The notes below the pieces were generated by a model, which was not told the DNA's origin, did no database searches, and saw only the letters and a list, made by a program, of their open reading frames with translations. A stretch of 64,000 nucleotides of DNA from Trichoplusia ni (lineage: Eukaryota > Arthropoda > Insecta > Lepidoptera > Noctuidae): NCBI RefSeq assembly GCF_003590095.1, contig NC_039482.1, positions 4,419,657 to 4,483,656 of the forward strand, given 5' to 3'. The position numbers and the translations under genes are program-made. Of the stretch, positions 34,531-47,064 are shown piece by piece (position 1 is the stretch's first letter; every line of letters starts with the position of its first letter).

Positions 34531-35144
34531 ATTGTCCGGTATATTTATGATGTCCGGTGAATTGATCAGATTTAAATTGAAGTTTCGATTATAATCATGT
34601 AAAACATTTGTAATCTATGTGCCTAAATATATTATGTGTTAAGGTAAACTTCGTAAGTTTTTAACCATTTGTTGTTTTTGTTGCAGGTAAATCGAAAGTC
34701 TTCATAAGTTCACAAGCATGTCATTGTGGTGGAAAAAGGTTCAACCCTTAACGAACAAGGACCAGTCGATTAAAATAAAAATGTTATTTAGTTACAAGTG
34801 GTATTTAGACATATTTTAACCGCAGAAATCTGGTGTTCACTAACTTGAAATAGTAAATATGGCTTTAATTAAAACATACTCAGCATTTATTTAGGTCCTT
34901 TTGGTCTAATAGTTTATGTTTTAATAATCTTATATTTTTAAAGAAAATTGTTTAGTATTATGATGGACATCTTTCTTTTTCAGTCAATTTTATCAAAAAC
35001 TATCAACCAAGAACTGTTTGTCGTATAGTTTTTGTAGTCTTTGTAAAAACAAACTGTCCGAGGAATAATAATTTCGCTTTATTAACTTCATCTTCTATCT
35101 AGGTAGTCGGTTTAACTAGGTACTTTAAAGTTTAATCTATACCT
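34531..35144. other. AT-rich non-coding DNA
   Basis: Nothing recognisable was found on either strand. Confidence 0.6.
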
Positions 35145-35452
35145 CAATACTAATATATAAAGCTGAAGAGTTTGTTTGTTTGTTTGAACGCGCTAATCTC
35201 AAGAACTACTGGTCCAAACTGAAAAAATATTTTTGTGTTGAATAGAACATTCATCGAGGAAGGCTTTAGGCTATAAATCATCACGCTGCGACTTATAGGA
35301 GCGAAGATACAATGGAAAATGTGAAAAATCAGGGCAGGTATAAATCATAACTTATATCTCAAAACTTTTTACGATGGAAAGACTGCATCCATTTAATGTT
35401 TTTGGTGGGATATCTTCTACCCACGGGGACGAAGTCGCGGGCAACAGCTAGT
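35145..35452 (-). mobile_element. RTE-like LINE/SINE 3' end, second subtype
   Basis: On the + strand it begins ATACTAATATATAAAGCTGA with AGAGTTTGTTTGTTTG and ends GGGGACGAAGTCGCGGGCAA followed by CAGCTAGTA. The last words are the reverse complement of the TAGCTGTTGCCCGCGACTTC head at 1961 and 8500. The interior (CTCAAGAACTACTGGTCCAA, GAGGAAGGCTTTAGGCTATA, ATCACGCTGCGACT) differs from the 8500-8758 copy but recurs at 36358-36540, defining a second subtype. Confidence 0.7.
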
Positions 35453-36357
35453 ACTTCATAAAAGTTGAATATTCGAGCCTTTTTCCTGGTACAGTCAGCA
35501 AAACAGTCGGTATTTTTTGCTTCCCACGCACAGCCTCACGTTTTTTGACCATCTTCGTCAAGGCTGAGTTCTTGTCACATTTGGAGTACAGTTAGAAAAA
35601 TAAGCTGCAATAAAATGTATGAAATATTTTGAGAACGTTTTTTATGGTTGAAACGTGACGTAACTTAGTAATTGGTTGAAATTTTGTGAGCTTATGTATT
35701 AAGATTAAATAATTAAGGATGGATTAGGTGTAAGACATAACAGTACCAAAGTTTTTTTATTGGTAAAAGGTTTTCAAGTGTCTCTTATTGAATTTTTAAA
35801 TCAAATAACTATTATGTGGCTTCGTGACGAGTCCATCTGTAATCTTGCAAAAGTAGTGTAAGCTGGCAATTTAAATTTAATAATACTAAAGGTTTTAACA
35901 AATAATTTAAAATATTACTGACATTTTCACAAGTTGGCCACCAAATGTTTTATTTTATAACAGCGTAGTTTTCTTCTTATTCATTTTCTTTCCGATATAT
36001 GGATTTCTTTTATCCATTTATTGTAATACACATCCATTTTGTCATATCATCGAATATTGTAAATGATAAAACGTGTAATATGAATAAAAAACATAATTCA
36101 ATAATTAATAATTCTAATTTATCGATACAATTTGTTTTGTTGACAGTACGAAACAAACTTGTGTCTAACAAATTATATTATTCGGTAGGTATTGGTGCTA
36201 TTTTTTCTTGCATTCAGGAGTCGATATCCTTTTAATGCGTCCTTATGTACAAGTATTGTTAGATGCAAATCACCAGTGCCTTATTAGAAACCTAATTCAT
36301 TCGTTAGACAATAGCAAGAAAAGAACCGAGTCAAAGAGTTGTAGACGTCAAATCTAT
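35453..36357. other. AT-rich non-coding DNA
   Basis: No gene or repeat is recognised. The 78-codon frame at 35999-36235 is AT-rich and lacks support. Confidence 0.6.
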
Positions 36358-36540
36358 ACTTAATATTATAAAGCTGAAGAGTTTGTTTGTATGAATGCGC
36401 TAATCTCAGGATTGAAAAATTCTTCCTGTGTTGAATAGACGGTTTATCAAGGAAGGCTATAGGCTATATAACATCACGCTGCGACTAATAGGAACGAAGA
36501 TACAATGGAAATTATGGAAAAAACAGGGCAACAGCTGGTC
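36358..36540 (-). mobile_element. RTE-like 3' end, second subtype, internally deleted
   Basis: AATATTATAAAGCTGAAGAG, TTGAATAGACGGTTTATCAA, GGAAGGCTATAGGCTATATA and ATCACGCTGCGACTAATAGG align to 35145-35340. Compared with that copy, bases are missing between the first and second blocks, and the right end stops at CAGGGCAACAGCTGGT. Confidence 0.65.
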
Positions 36541-39500
36541 TGTTATAAAATGGTGGTAATAATTTTTAGAAGTTTGGTGTAATATGTTTATTTTTGAACT
36601 TAGCCCCAAAACTGTATATAGCTAAGAATATGTAAGTCATTCGTTCAAAATATCCATACGCTTTTTTAATCTAGTTTTTCTGCAATACTTTTGGGATCCA
36701 CTTCCGTCTCTTGCCCTTCATATTCTGCCCGTCATGATGACTGGAACGCATGACAATAAAACCTCTCTGACTTTCGGCCACATGCAATCCTCATCTGAAA
36801 ATATCATTACACATTATTCAGATTCAAATTTATTTATTCTTTATTTATTTATTTAATTATCACACTAATCTACCATTACAGGTTACTTAACCTAATGCGG
36901 TAGCTAGGACTAAACAAAGGTCTAAGTATTTATGTGAACTAGGGTTTCAAAGATTGAATTATTATGCACATAGTTGCAGGTCTAAATTCCAGCAACTGTT
37001 TTAATATGTAATTTTTTTGATAAATCTGATATGCATAGGCAATAAGTTAGCCTGAAACACATGCCCATCATTGCTCCTCCTGGAATCGCTTGTTGCTTCA
37101 TCCACTTTTCTCCTAGATATGAAATCCTTACTATTTACGATTCCCATGTTCTGTTTCAAATTTCTGTCCTTCCGCGATTTCTTGGAGTTCTCTGAATAAA
37201 TTGGTTTCCAAGACTTTCTAAATCTTTGATTGATTTGTATCTTCTATAACTTTAAGTCCATTGAATTAGATGCATGTTGTACTTATTATTTATTATTTAT
37301 TTCATATTATTTTGGTTATCAGTTTGGTTTTGGTTATTGACATTGTAAATTAAGATAAAACTTTATTTCAACTCGCTAACCTGAAGCAATGAAACTTTAT
37401 ACCATTTGTTGGTAGACAAACTTATACCTAAAAATCTTTTTTGATAGAAGCGCGTGAGTTTGATTGATGCATTCATTTAAATAGTCTGCTACTTCGTCTG
37501 GTATCGCAAAAACTATTGAATACAATAGCTTGAGAAACATTAGCATTTCCAGTTTATTATAGCCGTTGTGTTGCTTCTTATTGTAATTAATCTTCGAACG
37601 GATTCTTACTGACATAATAGTTATATAAGTGATTAATAAGCGTGCTAATGTTGGCAGGTCGAATTTCAAGAACTGCTTCGTCTAGCTTCTGTGCAATTTC
37701 AATAACAACATTTATTTCGACTTTTATTACGGGGTTTTTACGTTACGAAGTAAACCAACGAAAGAATGAGCCTCTTAGATGGAAAAAGTTTCTATTGCTA
37801 AGTCGTAAATAATCATCAAAGTCAAAGTCAAAGTCTTTATTTCAATTAGACCAGTATGTGGCACTCTTGAACGTCAAACAATTTATATAAACAATATTAA
37901 AATCTAGTGTCAGTCCGTCGGTCTCTCTCCTATTGAAGCTACCGTACATCGATTCCCTTTTCGAAATTTGCTCATTATTTCAAAAAATTCTTTGAATATT
38001 TGGGGATCCTAAGGCAGTAAAAACTCACTTAGCTTCCTCGACTAAGACCAGTTCACATGGTACTCAGTTTTATCCTCGTGTACAACTATATATATCTCAG
38101 TTGAACTCAGATTTAATTATCTCCCGATAGCATAGGGATTATTGCCACAAATCACCAATTTCACATCCTTACTCATAAATCTAAGAAAATTGAATACATT
38201 CTCTGCGGCACGACTTAAATTAACTAAGGACTGTTTTGATACACGTAACGGTAAAAGTTTGTAACTTGGGAACAGAAACTACTCAAACATTGAATGAACG
38301 GTTAAAAGACTTAATAGATTTGTATCAATAAATTGATGAATAGGTAATCATTAAGTACCAAGACTCTATTGTTCTAACATTTAAATTGCTGCCAGTATCA
38401 ATAAATTTTACTGACTACTCGAAAATAATTGTCTCCAGACATTAAGTTGACGATTTTATAATTAGTTATTAAAATACAAAAGGTATGGTTATACCTTTAC
38501 CAAACAATGAAATTGTACGGTTTCAATTTACGTCTTCGTTTATTAAGAAAAGTAAAAGCTATCCGGTAACCTGACACAGTCTAAAATCACGCATTTCTTC
38601 GAGCTCACAGAGCGGTATGTATTTAGATATGATAGTGGATACATCACGTGTGTAGAGAACTTTGAAAGAGATTCTGTCGAAACAACTAGTTTAAAAACAG
38701 GTACATTGATTACAACCCAAATTACCCATCAAGATAAAACAAAAAAACTCATCAGAAAGCGTGAGAGAATTCAATAATCTGATCTATTTGAAGAGTGTAA
38801 TTAATTTGCAAGTATATTGCAACGCTTAGATAATGGGCGTTGTAAAGAATCTGCAATATGTAAAGTAGCTGAAATATGCGGACATGGTGACGATGTATCT
38901 TTGTGCAATGTTGCAAATTTGAGTCGTAATAGCAAAAAGGTTATAGAACCATTCACGTGAATACAAATAGTAAGGAGTAGGTATTATAAAACATAGTAAA
39001 TGGATAATTATGTATCGAGAGCAGAGGGTTAATAAGTAATGCATATGGCTGGACTGCTAGTTATGTACTAATTCCAAATGTTAATTGATATCCCTCTAGA
39101 GTTTTGATGAAGTTCAGAAGTTAAGAACTTGTAAACATGGATTGTTGTGTTTTTATCATGAATGGAGTTGTCATTGTTGAAAAATTCTAAATAGTAGGCA
39201 ATGAGTTGAACAAAAACTGAATTTAATAAAAATAAAGCAATCTGTTTACGGCTTCAACACTGAAGCTCCATAGCTATAAAAATAAATAAAGACATTCAAA
39301 TATTTCATGCATGTGAACGAACTTGTAATTTATAAAAATAGTATGCCCAAAACGGGAAACTTGGTTGCTCAAGAATTTGGTCAGTTTACGACGCACCTTG
39401 TCTTCCGTGACGTCATAGTTTGATAAGGCTTTATGTATTTTGACTGCTATGGTGCAGTGGCGAAGTGTTTCGGTCTGCGTGGGTTTAAAACCAGTGGGCA

Positions 39501-41900
39501 AAACCGTTTTTTTAATATACTTGCTCGAATTGTAGCAATAACTCTTCTTATTTTATTAAGTTCTCGAAGTATTTGAAATTCAATTTGTATATCCGATTCA
39601 GAAAATTAAAAACATTAAATATATTTTAACACTATCACACATCTACCTCTTTCTAAACTAGACAGAGCTTGTACTGTTTGAACAGACACAATTGTAAATA
39701 GCCGCAAATATAAATTCCACATAACATAGCAAGCTCTAACATTGTATCACACATTCAATCCAATGAATCATATATCAAATCTTCTATTAAACTCCGAACA
39801 CGTACTCGATCAAAGTCCCGTCGAAACGAAGGCCCCTAGATAACAATACTCACATACAAATCACACGTGGCCAAGACACATGATACCTCTTTTCATCCAC
39901 CGCTTAACTAATAAAAAACCTCATAAAAAACTGGACTAATCGTTTGATTGACATTATAATCCTGATACAAAAAAAAACCTATTATGTAAATAGGACAATG
40001 AGGTCATATACCCTAAGGTTACGTCATTTTTGATCATTCATATTCAATAAGAGCATTTGAGCGACAACCACGTGCAGTAATGGTGTTATAGACCTACCGC
40101 AAACAATGGTGTGCCACAAGGTACTGTTTTAGGGCAGGTATGTTTTGGTTGATAGGAAATTGTTTTCGAACGGTGTATAAATTCGGTAAACCGTACTATG
40201 TTTTCAAAAATTGAAAAAAAGACCTGTTGCATAAAATAATTGAATTCTTATTCATTTTGCAATAGCCTGATTATATTGCCTGTAAGGCTTATGTCTAGGT
40301 AACAATGAAAAATGAATCAGAATAGACTTTTTAGTCAAGTTTTTGTTTTAATGACTGACAATAGTCACTTACGTATTGAAATCAATGTGTGTGACCACTC
40401 TATTGATTCGTAAAACTTTTTGTTATTTCTGATTTTACAGTGAATGGGTAAACTAACAATCAAAGCCAAATTAATTGGTTCTTGTGGAAAACGGACCATG
40501 AAGGTTGTCATAACTTTAACAAACAATACTTTTTATGTTATTTTTAAATATTTCGTTGAATTATTTTAAAGATGCTGATGACAAAAATACAAATTATAAC
40601 GTTGCCCTATTAATGTAACAATTATTTGCTGGTATACTGAAAGTTACATCTAAGTCTACATCTGGGCAAAGGGCTAACTCATATATGTAAAAACACATTC
40701 TTGAAACGAACTAATCAAAACAACATGAGTTGGTTAAATTAATATTAATTCCAGTATAATCTGCAAAAAGGACAGCATCATTAAACGAATTGCCCAAATA
40801 ATGTTGGTCCTTCATAACCTTCGTCGAAGACATTTATCGACATTTATTTAAACAGATTAGGATCGTGCGTATTGCCCATACGTGGGAATTAGTGGTATCA
40901 GTACGTTCTCATGTCGTTCCTCTTTTGATGTCGCACCTGAGTCTTTATCGTTATGTAAATGAGTTTATCATTTTAGTAAGGCATCGAATTGTGTGTACGT
41001 ACCCAAATGCACGTCTTTAGATCTTTCTTTTAAAGTGTAGGTGTATTGTTGTCAGTGATCATTGAAGAAGGTTATTAAAATTTTCTTGTTCATCCTTTAG
41101 ATATAAGGGTATATACTGGTCTGGTATCTACATTTCGCAGAGCATAAATATACGCATTGGTAAAAAGATTGCTGTTTATATGTATTTTAGTTGTTGCTGT
41201 ATCTGTAATCATTCGAAAAGGTTTAAATTCAAGTCTCCTTATTCTTTCCTTAGGTATCAAAGTGTATACCTACTAGTAGAGATCAGAAGGATGAGTAGAC
41301 AGAAAGTAGATGTCATAAATAATTGCATTGGTAAAGAAGGTTGTTTCTGTTAATTTGGTTACTAGGTCTTTAAATCATCACAATGAATTAAATTGCTGGA
41401 TACTGAATCGTCTTCTAGCTTTAGTTAACTTTAAAAACAATTAAGGATCGAGTCTACCGCCACGTCTTTAAATTTAGACTGTTGCAATCATGAAGAAAGA
41501 TGCCGCACACACAACTGCAATAAAGTTAAAGGTAACAACAAGGGTTGATGAGGTGATTACGTCTTAATCAGTTATCCTAACACTTCGGATAATCCGCTAA
41601 AATCCCAAGTTATTAATTCAAGTTTTATATCTAAACCCGAAGATTCCACCGAGTTTTCTCCAGCACATATATTTATAGATAAGTTTATATGCGGCCGCGA
41701 ATTATAACGGTACTGCATCCTGTTTCCATGGAGGAAATTACAAAATGATTCTCTTGTTAATGTATACGTGAAGTTGTTACTTATGCCTTCGTAAATGATT
41801 GGTGACATAATACGGCGAAGTCAGAAGGTCAGGACTGTGGTTATTTATAAATGTCTATTTTATTTTGTTAAATATATTTTGTATATGACATTAAGTTTTT
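36541..41900. other. long non-coding stretch
   Basis: Two probable LINE 3' ends are present: one near 36825-36905 (T-rich with CTACCATTACAGGTTACTTA) and one at 37810-37945. Minus-strand frames of 90, 72, 75 and 78 codons (37397-41808) lack domains and splice context. Nothing else is recognised. Confidence 0.5.
37810..37945 (-). mobile_element. LINE/SINE 3' end with a GTCAAA-repeat tail
   Basis: Three tandem GTCAAA-like units (about 37818-37835) are followed by GTCTTTATTTCAATTAGACC, then TGTGGCACTCTTGAACGTCA. In moth genomes this arrangement is the 3' end of an interspersed element with a simple-repeat tail. That family identity is recalled, not searched. Confidence 0.4.
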
Positions 41901-42850
41901 TCTAGTAACTTTGGAGAGGACAATTTATAAATAAATGATACTTAATACATCTCAAGTACAAATTAATGATTAATTTAATTTGGTGCAGTTTCTATTGAAA
42001 TACGAATTTTGGTAAATGGAAATGGAAATGGATTTTGGAAATTCGTATTTGTCGCACGCTTTTTATGGGGAATGCCCGACAATTTTCGCACTCAAATCCA
42101 GTAATCAATCATAAGGTGTCATTGGTTACATTCTGAATCAATTTGTCAATCGACTTCCGTATTTTCTTTTTTAGATAAAGATCTTTATGTCTTTGAACTT
42201 GAGACTTTGATGTTCAATAGTTGTATTGAGTAAGACTACTGATTTATCTTTATCATGGAAGTGTTTTACTGTTTACGAGTTTCCGTGTATGAACTGTATT
42301 TAGTCGAGTTTTTTATTCACGGATCTAAATATAATTAACTGATTTGCCTATTTAATTACAGGATTATATAACCTTATTGAGTGAAAAGAGGCTTCCAAGG
42401 TTATATCGATTCGGATAATCGAGTGAACATTTATCGATTTCAGTATCTACTGCTATTAAATACGAGCTTGAAGTAATAATAATAGTTCAACTAATATTTT
42501 CCCCTTTATCCTTTTTGTTCAAATGGGAACTCACCTAATGACTCCTCGCGCTTTGGGTTGAGCGAAAGGAAGTGTCAGACTTGTATCGATTAAATGCCAC
42601 AGATTTTTATTCCTCTCCCTTTGTTACCGGAGCCGCGTTAACTCTTTCAGCCAATCCAGCTGGTTTCCCAGCCAGATTTTATTGTGATTTTAACTGAAAT
42701 ATGTTGAGTTAGTACTTAATAAGACATTTGGTCACAGAATAGACTTAGATATTTCTTCTCAGCGTCATTTTTCTCTCTTCTGTGCTCGAAATAATTTATG
42801 TAACTATTATTCTGACCTAGTTGTGACTGAACTTATTATTTAATTAAATA

Positions 42851-42962
42851 CATCATCACCACACAAGACAAATACACCTAGACTCAGGAAAAGCATTGAA
42901 AACAAACATTTGAGTGGTCGGCGTGGTGACCTTAGCCACTCAACTAACTGTACAGTCATAAT
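42851..42962 (-). mobile_element. degraded SINE B
   Basis: CACCTAGACTCAGGAAAAGC, GGTCGGCGTGGTGACCTTAG and CCACTCAACTAACTGTACAG follow the reversed family order. The B box is lost. Confidence 0.45.
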
Positions 42963-44174
42963 AAAAAACTTAACACCACAGATTGTTTACAACATTTGAT
43001 CTTTATAAGTACGTAAATATTATTGAAATAATCCCACCAGAACCAATCTTATCACAAAATCTTATTACGTACCAATCGCACCCTTAAATCCGCATTACAC
43101 GTCAAAACTGATCCGATAGCAAATTAATTACTTTGGACATACACAAAAAACCATGGTTACATCACGCAAAAAAATAGGGCGAACAAAACTCTACTACTAG
43201 ACAAATTTAATGATGCAGTCAGAAAACCCGTACCACTTCTCACGGATACATTAGTCAAAAGGGTTACAGAGCAATGTCGCACTGAAATTAATTTTGACGG
43301 CTGTATTAATAAATTGGTTTTATTTATAAATCAACTTGTCACACCAGTAGCTGATGAAGTATTTTCAATCTTATCCCAGAGTGTTAGAGTTGGTATTTGT
43401 GTGGTTGATGAAGTTATTTATGTTATGAGCAGGTGCTGTGTGTTCATCGAATTTTGATTAGTGGGGACATCGACTTATTTTTTCTGAGGTTCCACTTTAA
43501 ATCGATGCTTTTGATTGAGATGTGGACTGTATTTTTTACAGTGGTACTCGTGGTACCAGTAGTCGTAAAGGTATTGGAGCATTCGTGAATAATACGTTTT
43601 TTATGGCAACCTTGAGTTGCAGACGAAATTAGTTTGAGCAGCTTATATGTCTGTTAAATAGTGTCGATGATTTATACTTACGACGAAAGTGTCAGAGCGT
43701 ATCTAAATGATATTGGTAAAGGATCGGAGAGAAAAGTTCGGAAAGAAAGCGCCTTTCCTGGAAGTCATAACCCTCCTTTAAAGAAGTCGGATAAAAGTAG
43801 TCTATGTATTAATCCAAGGTGTCAGTTTCCTCTTAATGAAAACTTCAATGATCCACAATCAATGAATAATTCTCCATCAGTTAATTCATAAGCGCTCAAA
43901 GAAAGTATTCACTTAATGCGATGACACCAGAACATAATTCTCTACCAAGAGAAAAGTCTAATACGAAGAAAAAACCACATATTCCCCATAAGGGAACGCA
44001 CTGAGAAATACCCCTATTAAATCTTATCTAATACTAAATTGCTGAGCAAAAAATGCTGAATATTCTAACTTGCGTAATTAGTAAAAGTCGAGCAATAAAT
44101 AGTGGCTATTAGCAAGTGATTGCACGGGACCTACCATCAGATCTTAAAGTACACAGTAACTTTATGTTATAGCT

Positions 44175-44224
44175 GTGGAAAAGAGACGGCATTCTACTTC
44201 GTCTAGTGCTGTCTCTCTTACACA
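44175..44224. repeat. small hairpin repeat, copy 4
   Basis: GTGGAAAAGAGACGGCATTC pairs imperfectly with TAGTGCTGTCTCTCTTACAC. The arms and spacing match 20716-20766. Confidence 0.55.
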
Positions 44225-44540
44225 ATTGCAATTATTTTTTGAGTTGATGGTAGGGGGTTTGAAGCATGTAAGACTTATGTATCTTAAATGTTTCCCATCA
44301 TTTTATTTCTTAATGATTATATCGGAATCTTGATTGATATAGCCCTTGTTAGTAGCCTCGGTTTTGAAATAAGGAAAACTGTTGGATTTTACGGTGGGAA
44401 AAATTGCTTCGTTTTGATTTTACTACGGTTTCAAATTGTTTTCTTTTTGTGCGTGGAAATTCTTGCACTGGCAATACTTATTTGTAAATAATTATAGTCT
44501 CAAAATAAGGAAAGCCTATAATATAAGTGTTAAAATTCTA

Positions 44541-44704
44541 ATAAACATACATACACATTTCTAAATACATAATTTATTACAGATAATTTACATCTAGACA
44601 AAAAATCGACCTCATTACACAAACATTTGTCTTCAGTAAAATTCGAACCCATGACTTCCGGCATAACAGTCAACGCCACGAACCACTAAACCGAAAGGCA
44701 GCCT
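44541..44704 (-). mobile_element. tRNA-derived SINE, family A copy 3, truncated
   Basis: Reversed, it reads GGTTTAGTGGTTCGTGGCGT, then GTCATGGGTTCGAATTTTAC (B box GGTTCGAAT), GACAAATGTTTGTGTAATGA and ATTATCTGTAATAAATTATG followed by TATTTAGAAAT. The order matches family A up to the region where copy 1 carries its insertion. The terminal GATAACCGTGTGTG block is missing. Confidence 0.65.
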
Positions 44705-45050
44705 TTTAAGTAGTTTCAAATAATAGACAGAACTATTTAATACACACACCTACCTATTTCCTTAGACAAAGGAACAATACAATATGATTTAGAATAACTA
44801 ACAAATAATAATAATTACACACGAACACTGGACGCGGGTTTTCTTTGACATATTTTATTTATTACTGAAGTGAAGTAAATTATAGAATATGATTTACTAT
44901 AATTGACTTTCATTAATAAAGGCTTTTGTGCATTTCCTTCTTAATTAGGTTTTTGTTTCAAGAAATAAAGGAAATATTTATGATAGATACCGACGTTAAT
45001 TGACAATATATACTTTTCTAAATATAAGTAGGTGTAGTATTATCTTAATG

Positions 45051-45268
45051 ACCTCCGTGGTCGAGTGGCGTACGCACCGATTTCAAGGTGTCCCTAGCTC
45101 TGAGGACCCGAGTTTGATACCCGGTCGTGTCAATGTAAAAAAAAATCACATTTCTACATTTTCTCGGGTCTGGGTGTTTGTGGTATCTTCGTTGTATCTG
45201 AATTTCATAACACAAGTGCTTTTGGGTTTAGAACAATGTATGTGATGTTGTCCGCATTTATTTATTAT
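45051..45268 (+). mobile_element. tRNA-derived SINE, family C
   Basis: The head CTCCGTGGTCGAGTGGCGTA holds an A-box-like TGGTCGAGTGG (45058-45068), and a B-box-like GAGTTTGATAC is at 45110-45120. The body reads TCTCGGGTCTGGGTGTTTGT, GGTATCTTCGTTGTATCTGA and CACAAGTGCTTTTGGG. The tRNA-like part is about 75 nt and is followed by an unrelated body, so this is a SINE rather than a tRNA gene. It is the only copy seen here. Confidence 0.7.
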
Positions 45269-46524
45269 AAGGTACGTTACATTTTTCTTTAACGCCGCAG
45301 TGAAATGATATCAATTATATCTTTTAGAAAACCTGACTTATATTATACGAATTATAATAGATTTTGGATTTTAAGTAATGTTTAGGTAATTATAAAAAGG
45401 CATCTAAACGGCAACAAAACAACATTAATTATATACGAGTATAATGTCCCAGTAGTTTATTTATTTCATAATTGTATATGTTTGAATAAAAAGACACCAA
45501 GATTGTTTACCTTTTAAACTACCTAAACAAATAGACTATATATTATCTCCTTACATTATTAAAACTGTTCATCAATACTATATTAATTCATCAAGGACAA
45601 AATATAAACATTACAAATATTGGTTCAGCGCTAACTGCCTATTGTTCCAAACGTGTGACACACAGTAAGTCACCCGTGCGACTCAGTCGATGACATCTCG
45701 TCACTCAGAACCATTGTTAGAGTAGCTATCGGCCAAGATTAAATAAATTATTACGTTACATTATAATTAAATATTGTGTAATTTCAAATAATGAAAAAGA
45801 AATGTGTGGAGGAATTTGTACTTCAGGGCGTTGACCTGCGAATTTTTAATAGTAACCGGGGTCAATGATCGAGGGTGCAGATTTACACATTAGTGGTTGA
45901 GTTTGTGTTTTTTGGTGTTTTGAGAATGTTCGTGTTGTAATAGAAAATTTCAAGCAGTGATGAGTATAGTGAAGCATAAATATGTTTTTGTTTACAATCA
46001 AGGATTGGGAAATGAGTAAGCTTTATTTTTTTAACACCTTAGTCTTATCAAATATTGCCAGTCTTTCAGTTCCTGAAAAAATAATACTACTTAAAGTACA
46101 GTGTTGTCTTTGTGTCGAATCTCTTAAAAATATAGGAGAAGTAAAGGGATTCAAAAGATTTTGGAAAGGACATAAAATATCTAACCCAAAATGCAAACTT
46201 TTCGCAGATTTACCCAACATCTACCTAACATATAAATAAAATACACCCAGGACTTATCTAAACAAATAGTGTCGATAAAACTGTGTCCAGCATACACAGA
46301 CTTAGCGTTATAAATGTGCGACTGATCCGAGTTAATCTGAGCTATAAGTACGTGCTTATGCTTGATGGGACAACATATCAAGATTAGGAAGACGACTGGT
46401 ACTTGCGATGGGCAAATATGTACTGTATCTATATCGTTTGTGTTACGTATGTGAGTTGCAATTGTATTTTAATTGCGTTTTTTTTTATTCGGACTAAAGA
46501 GATCTGTATTAAATTACAGAAAAA
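45269..46524. other. AT-rich non-coding DNA
   Basis: Overlapping open frames on opposite strands at 45982-46381 have no recognisable domain. No other feature is seen. Confidence 0.55.
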
Positions 46525-46582
46525 ATAGTAAACATTCATAACAACCAGACTCAGGACAACTATTCCTGGATCACATTCTTGT
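46525..46582 (-). mobile_element. very short SINE B remnant
   Basis: CCAGACTCAGGACAACTATT followed by CCTGGATCACATTCTTGTC parallels reversed family B. Only about 50 bp remains. Confidence 0.3.
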
Positions 46583-46696
46583 CTTGAAAAACTTTTAGGT
46601 ATATCGAAAAGCCTACCAAGTTTTCAAATTCCTTTTAAGTTTTCAAATATTACTATTATAAGCCCTATTGCATTAAGGAAAATAATTTTATTTATA

Positions 46697-47064
46697 GGCA
46701 TTATCATTGGCCTAACCTTTTCCCAACTATGTTGGGGTCGGCTACCAGTCCAACCGGTTTCAGCTAAGTACCAGTGTTTTACAAGGAGCGACTGCCTATC
46801 TGACCTCCTTAACCCAGTTACCTGGGCAACACGATACCCCTTGGTTAGACTGGCTGTCAGACTTTTTCAGGCTTCTGACTACCTGTAACGACTGTCAAAG
46901 ATGTAGGAATAACAGCCGGGACCCACAATTTAACGTGCCTTCCGAAACACGGAGGAACTCGTTATGACAAAGATGGTCACCCATCTACGGACCAACCGCG
47001 TCAAGCATAGCTTAACCTGTGATCGAACCACTTATGCGGTTATAGCTTAGCCACGAGCTCCTCA
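46697..47064 (-). mobile_element. 5S-rRNA-derived SINE, HaSE3-like
   Basis: Read on the minus strand, the first 90 bases contain a decayed 5S rRNA internal promoter: GTTAAGCTATGCTTGACG, then AGATGGGTGACCATCT (46971-47029). 5S rRNA has GTTAAGCAACATCGGG and TGGATGGGTGACCGCCT at the same spacing. The body follows with CCGTGTTTCGGAAGGCACGT, TTAAATTGTGGGTCCCGGCT, GTCTAACCAAGGGGTATCGT and GGAGGTCAGATAGGCAGTCG. The 3' end is CCGACCCCAACATAGTTGGG, then AAAAGGTTAGGCC and an ATGATAATGCC tail. HaSE3 of Helicoverpa armigera is described as a 5S-derived SINE sharing its body and tail with a tRNA-derived one. The match is from memory. Confidence 0.75.

Larger units (their letters stand above)
41901..44540. 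other. non-coding stretch with a SINE remnant and a hairpin repeat
   Basis: Contains SINE B at 42851-42962 and hairpin copy 4 at 44175-44224. The 76-codon + frame at 43661-43891 is hydrophilic with no recognisable domain, and I do not call it a gene. Confidence 0.5.

Noticed and set aside
45051..45125. Possible tRNA-Leu/Ser-like gene
   Set aside because: The tRNA-like part is continuous with a SINE body and has a decayed B box (GTTTGATAC).
45982..46239. 85-codon + frame with overlapping minus frames
   Set aside because: Open frames on both strands of AT-rich DNA with no domain, repeat or splice evidence.
46971..47029. Possible 5S rRNA gene
   Set aside because: Only the internal promoter part is similar, it is diverged, and it is fused to a SINE body.
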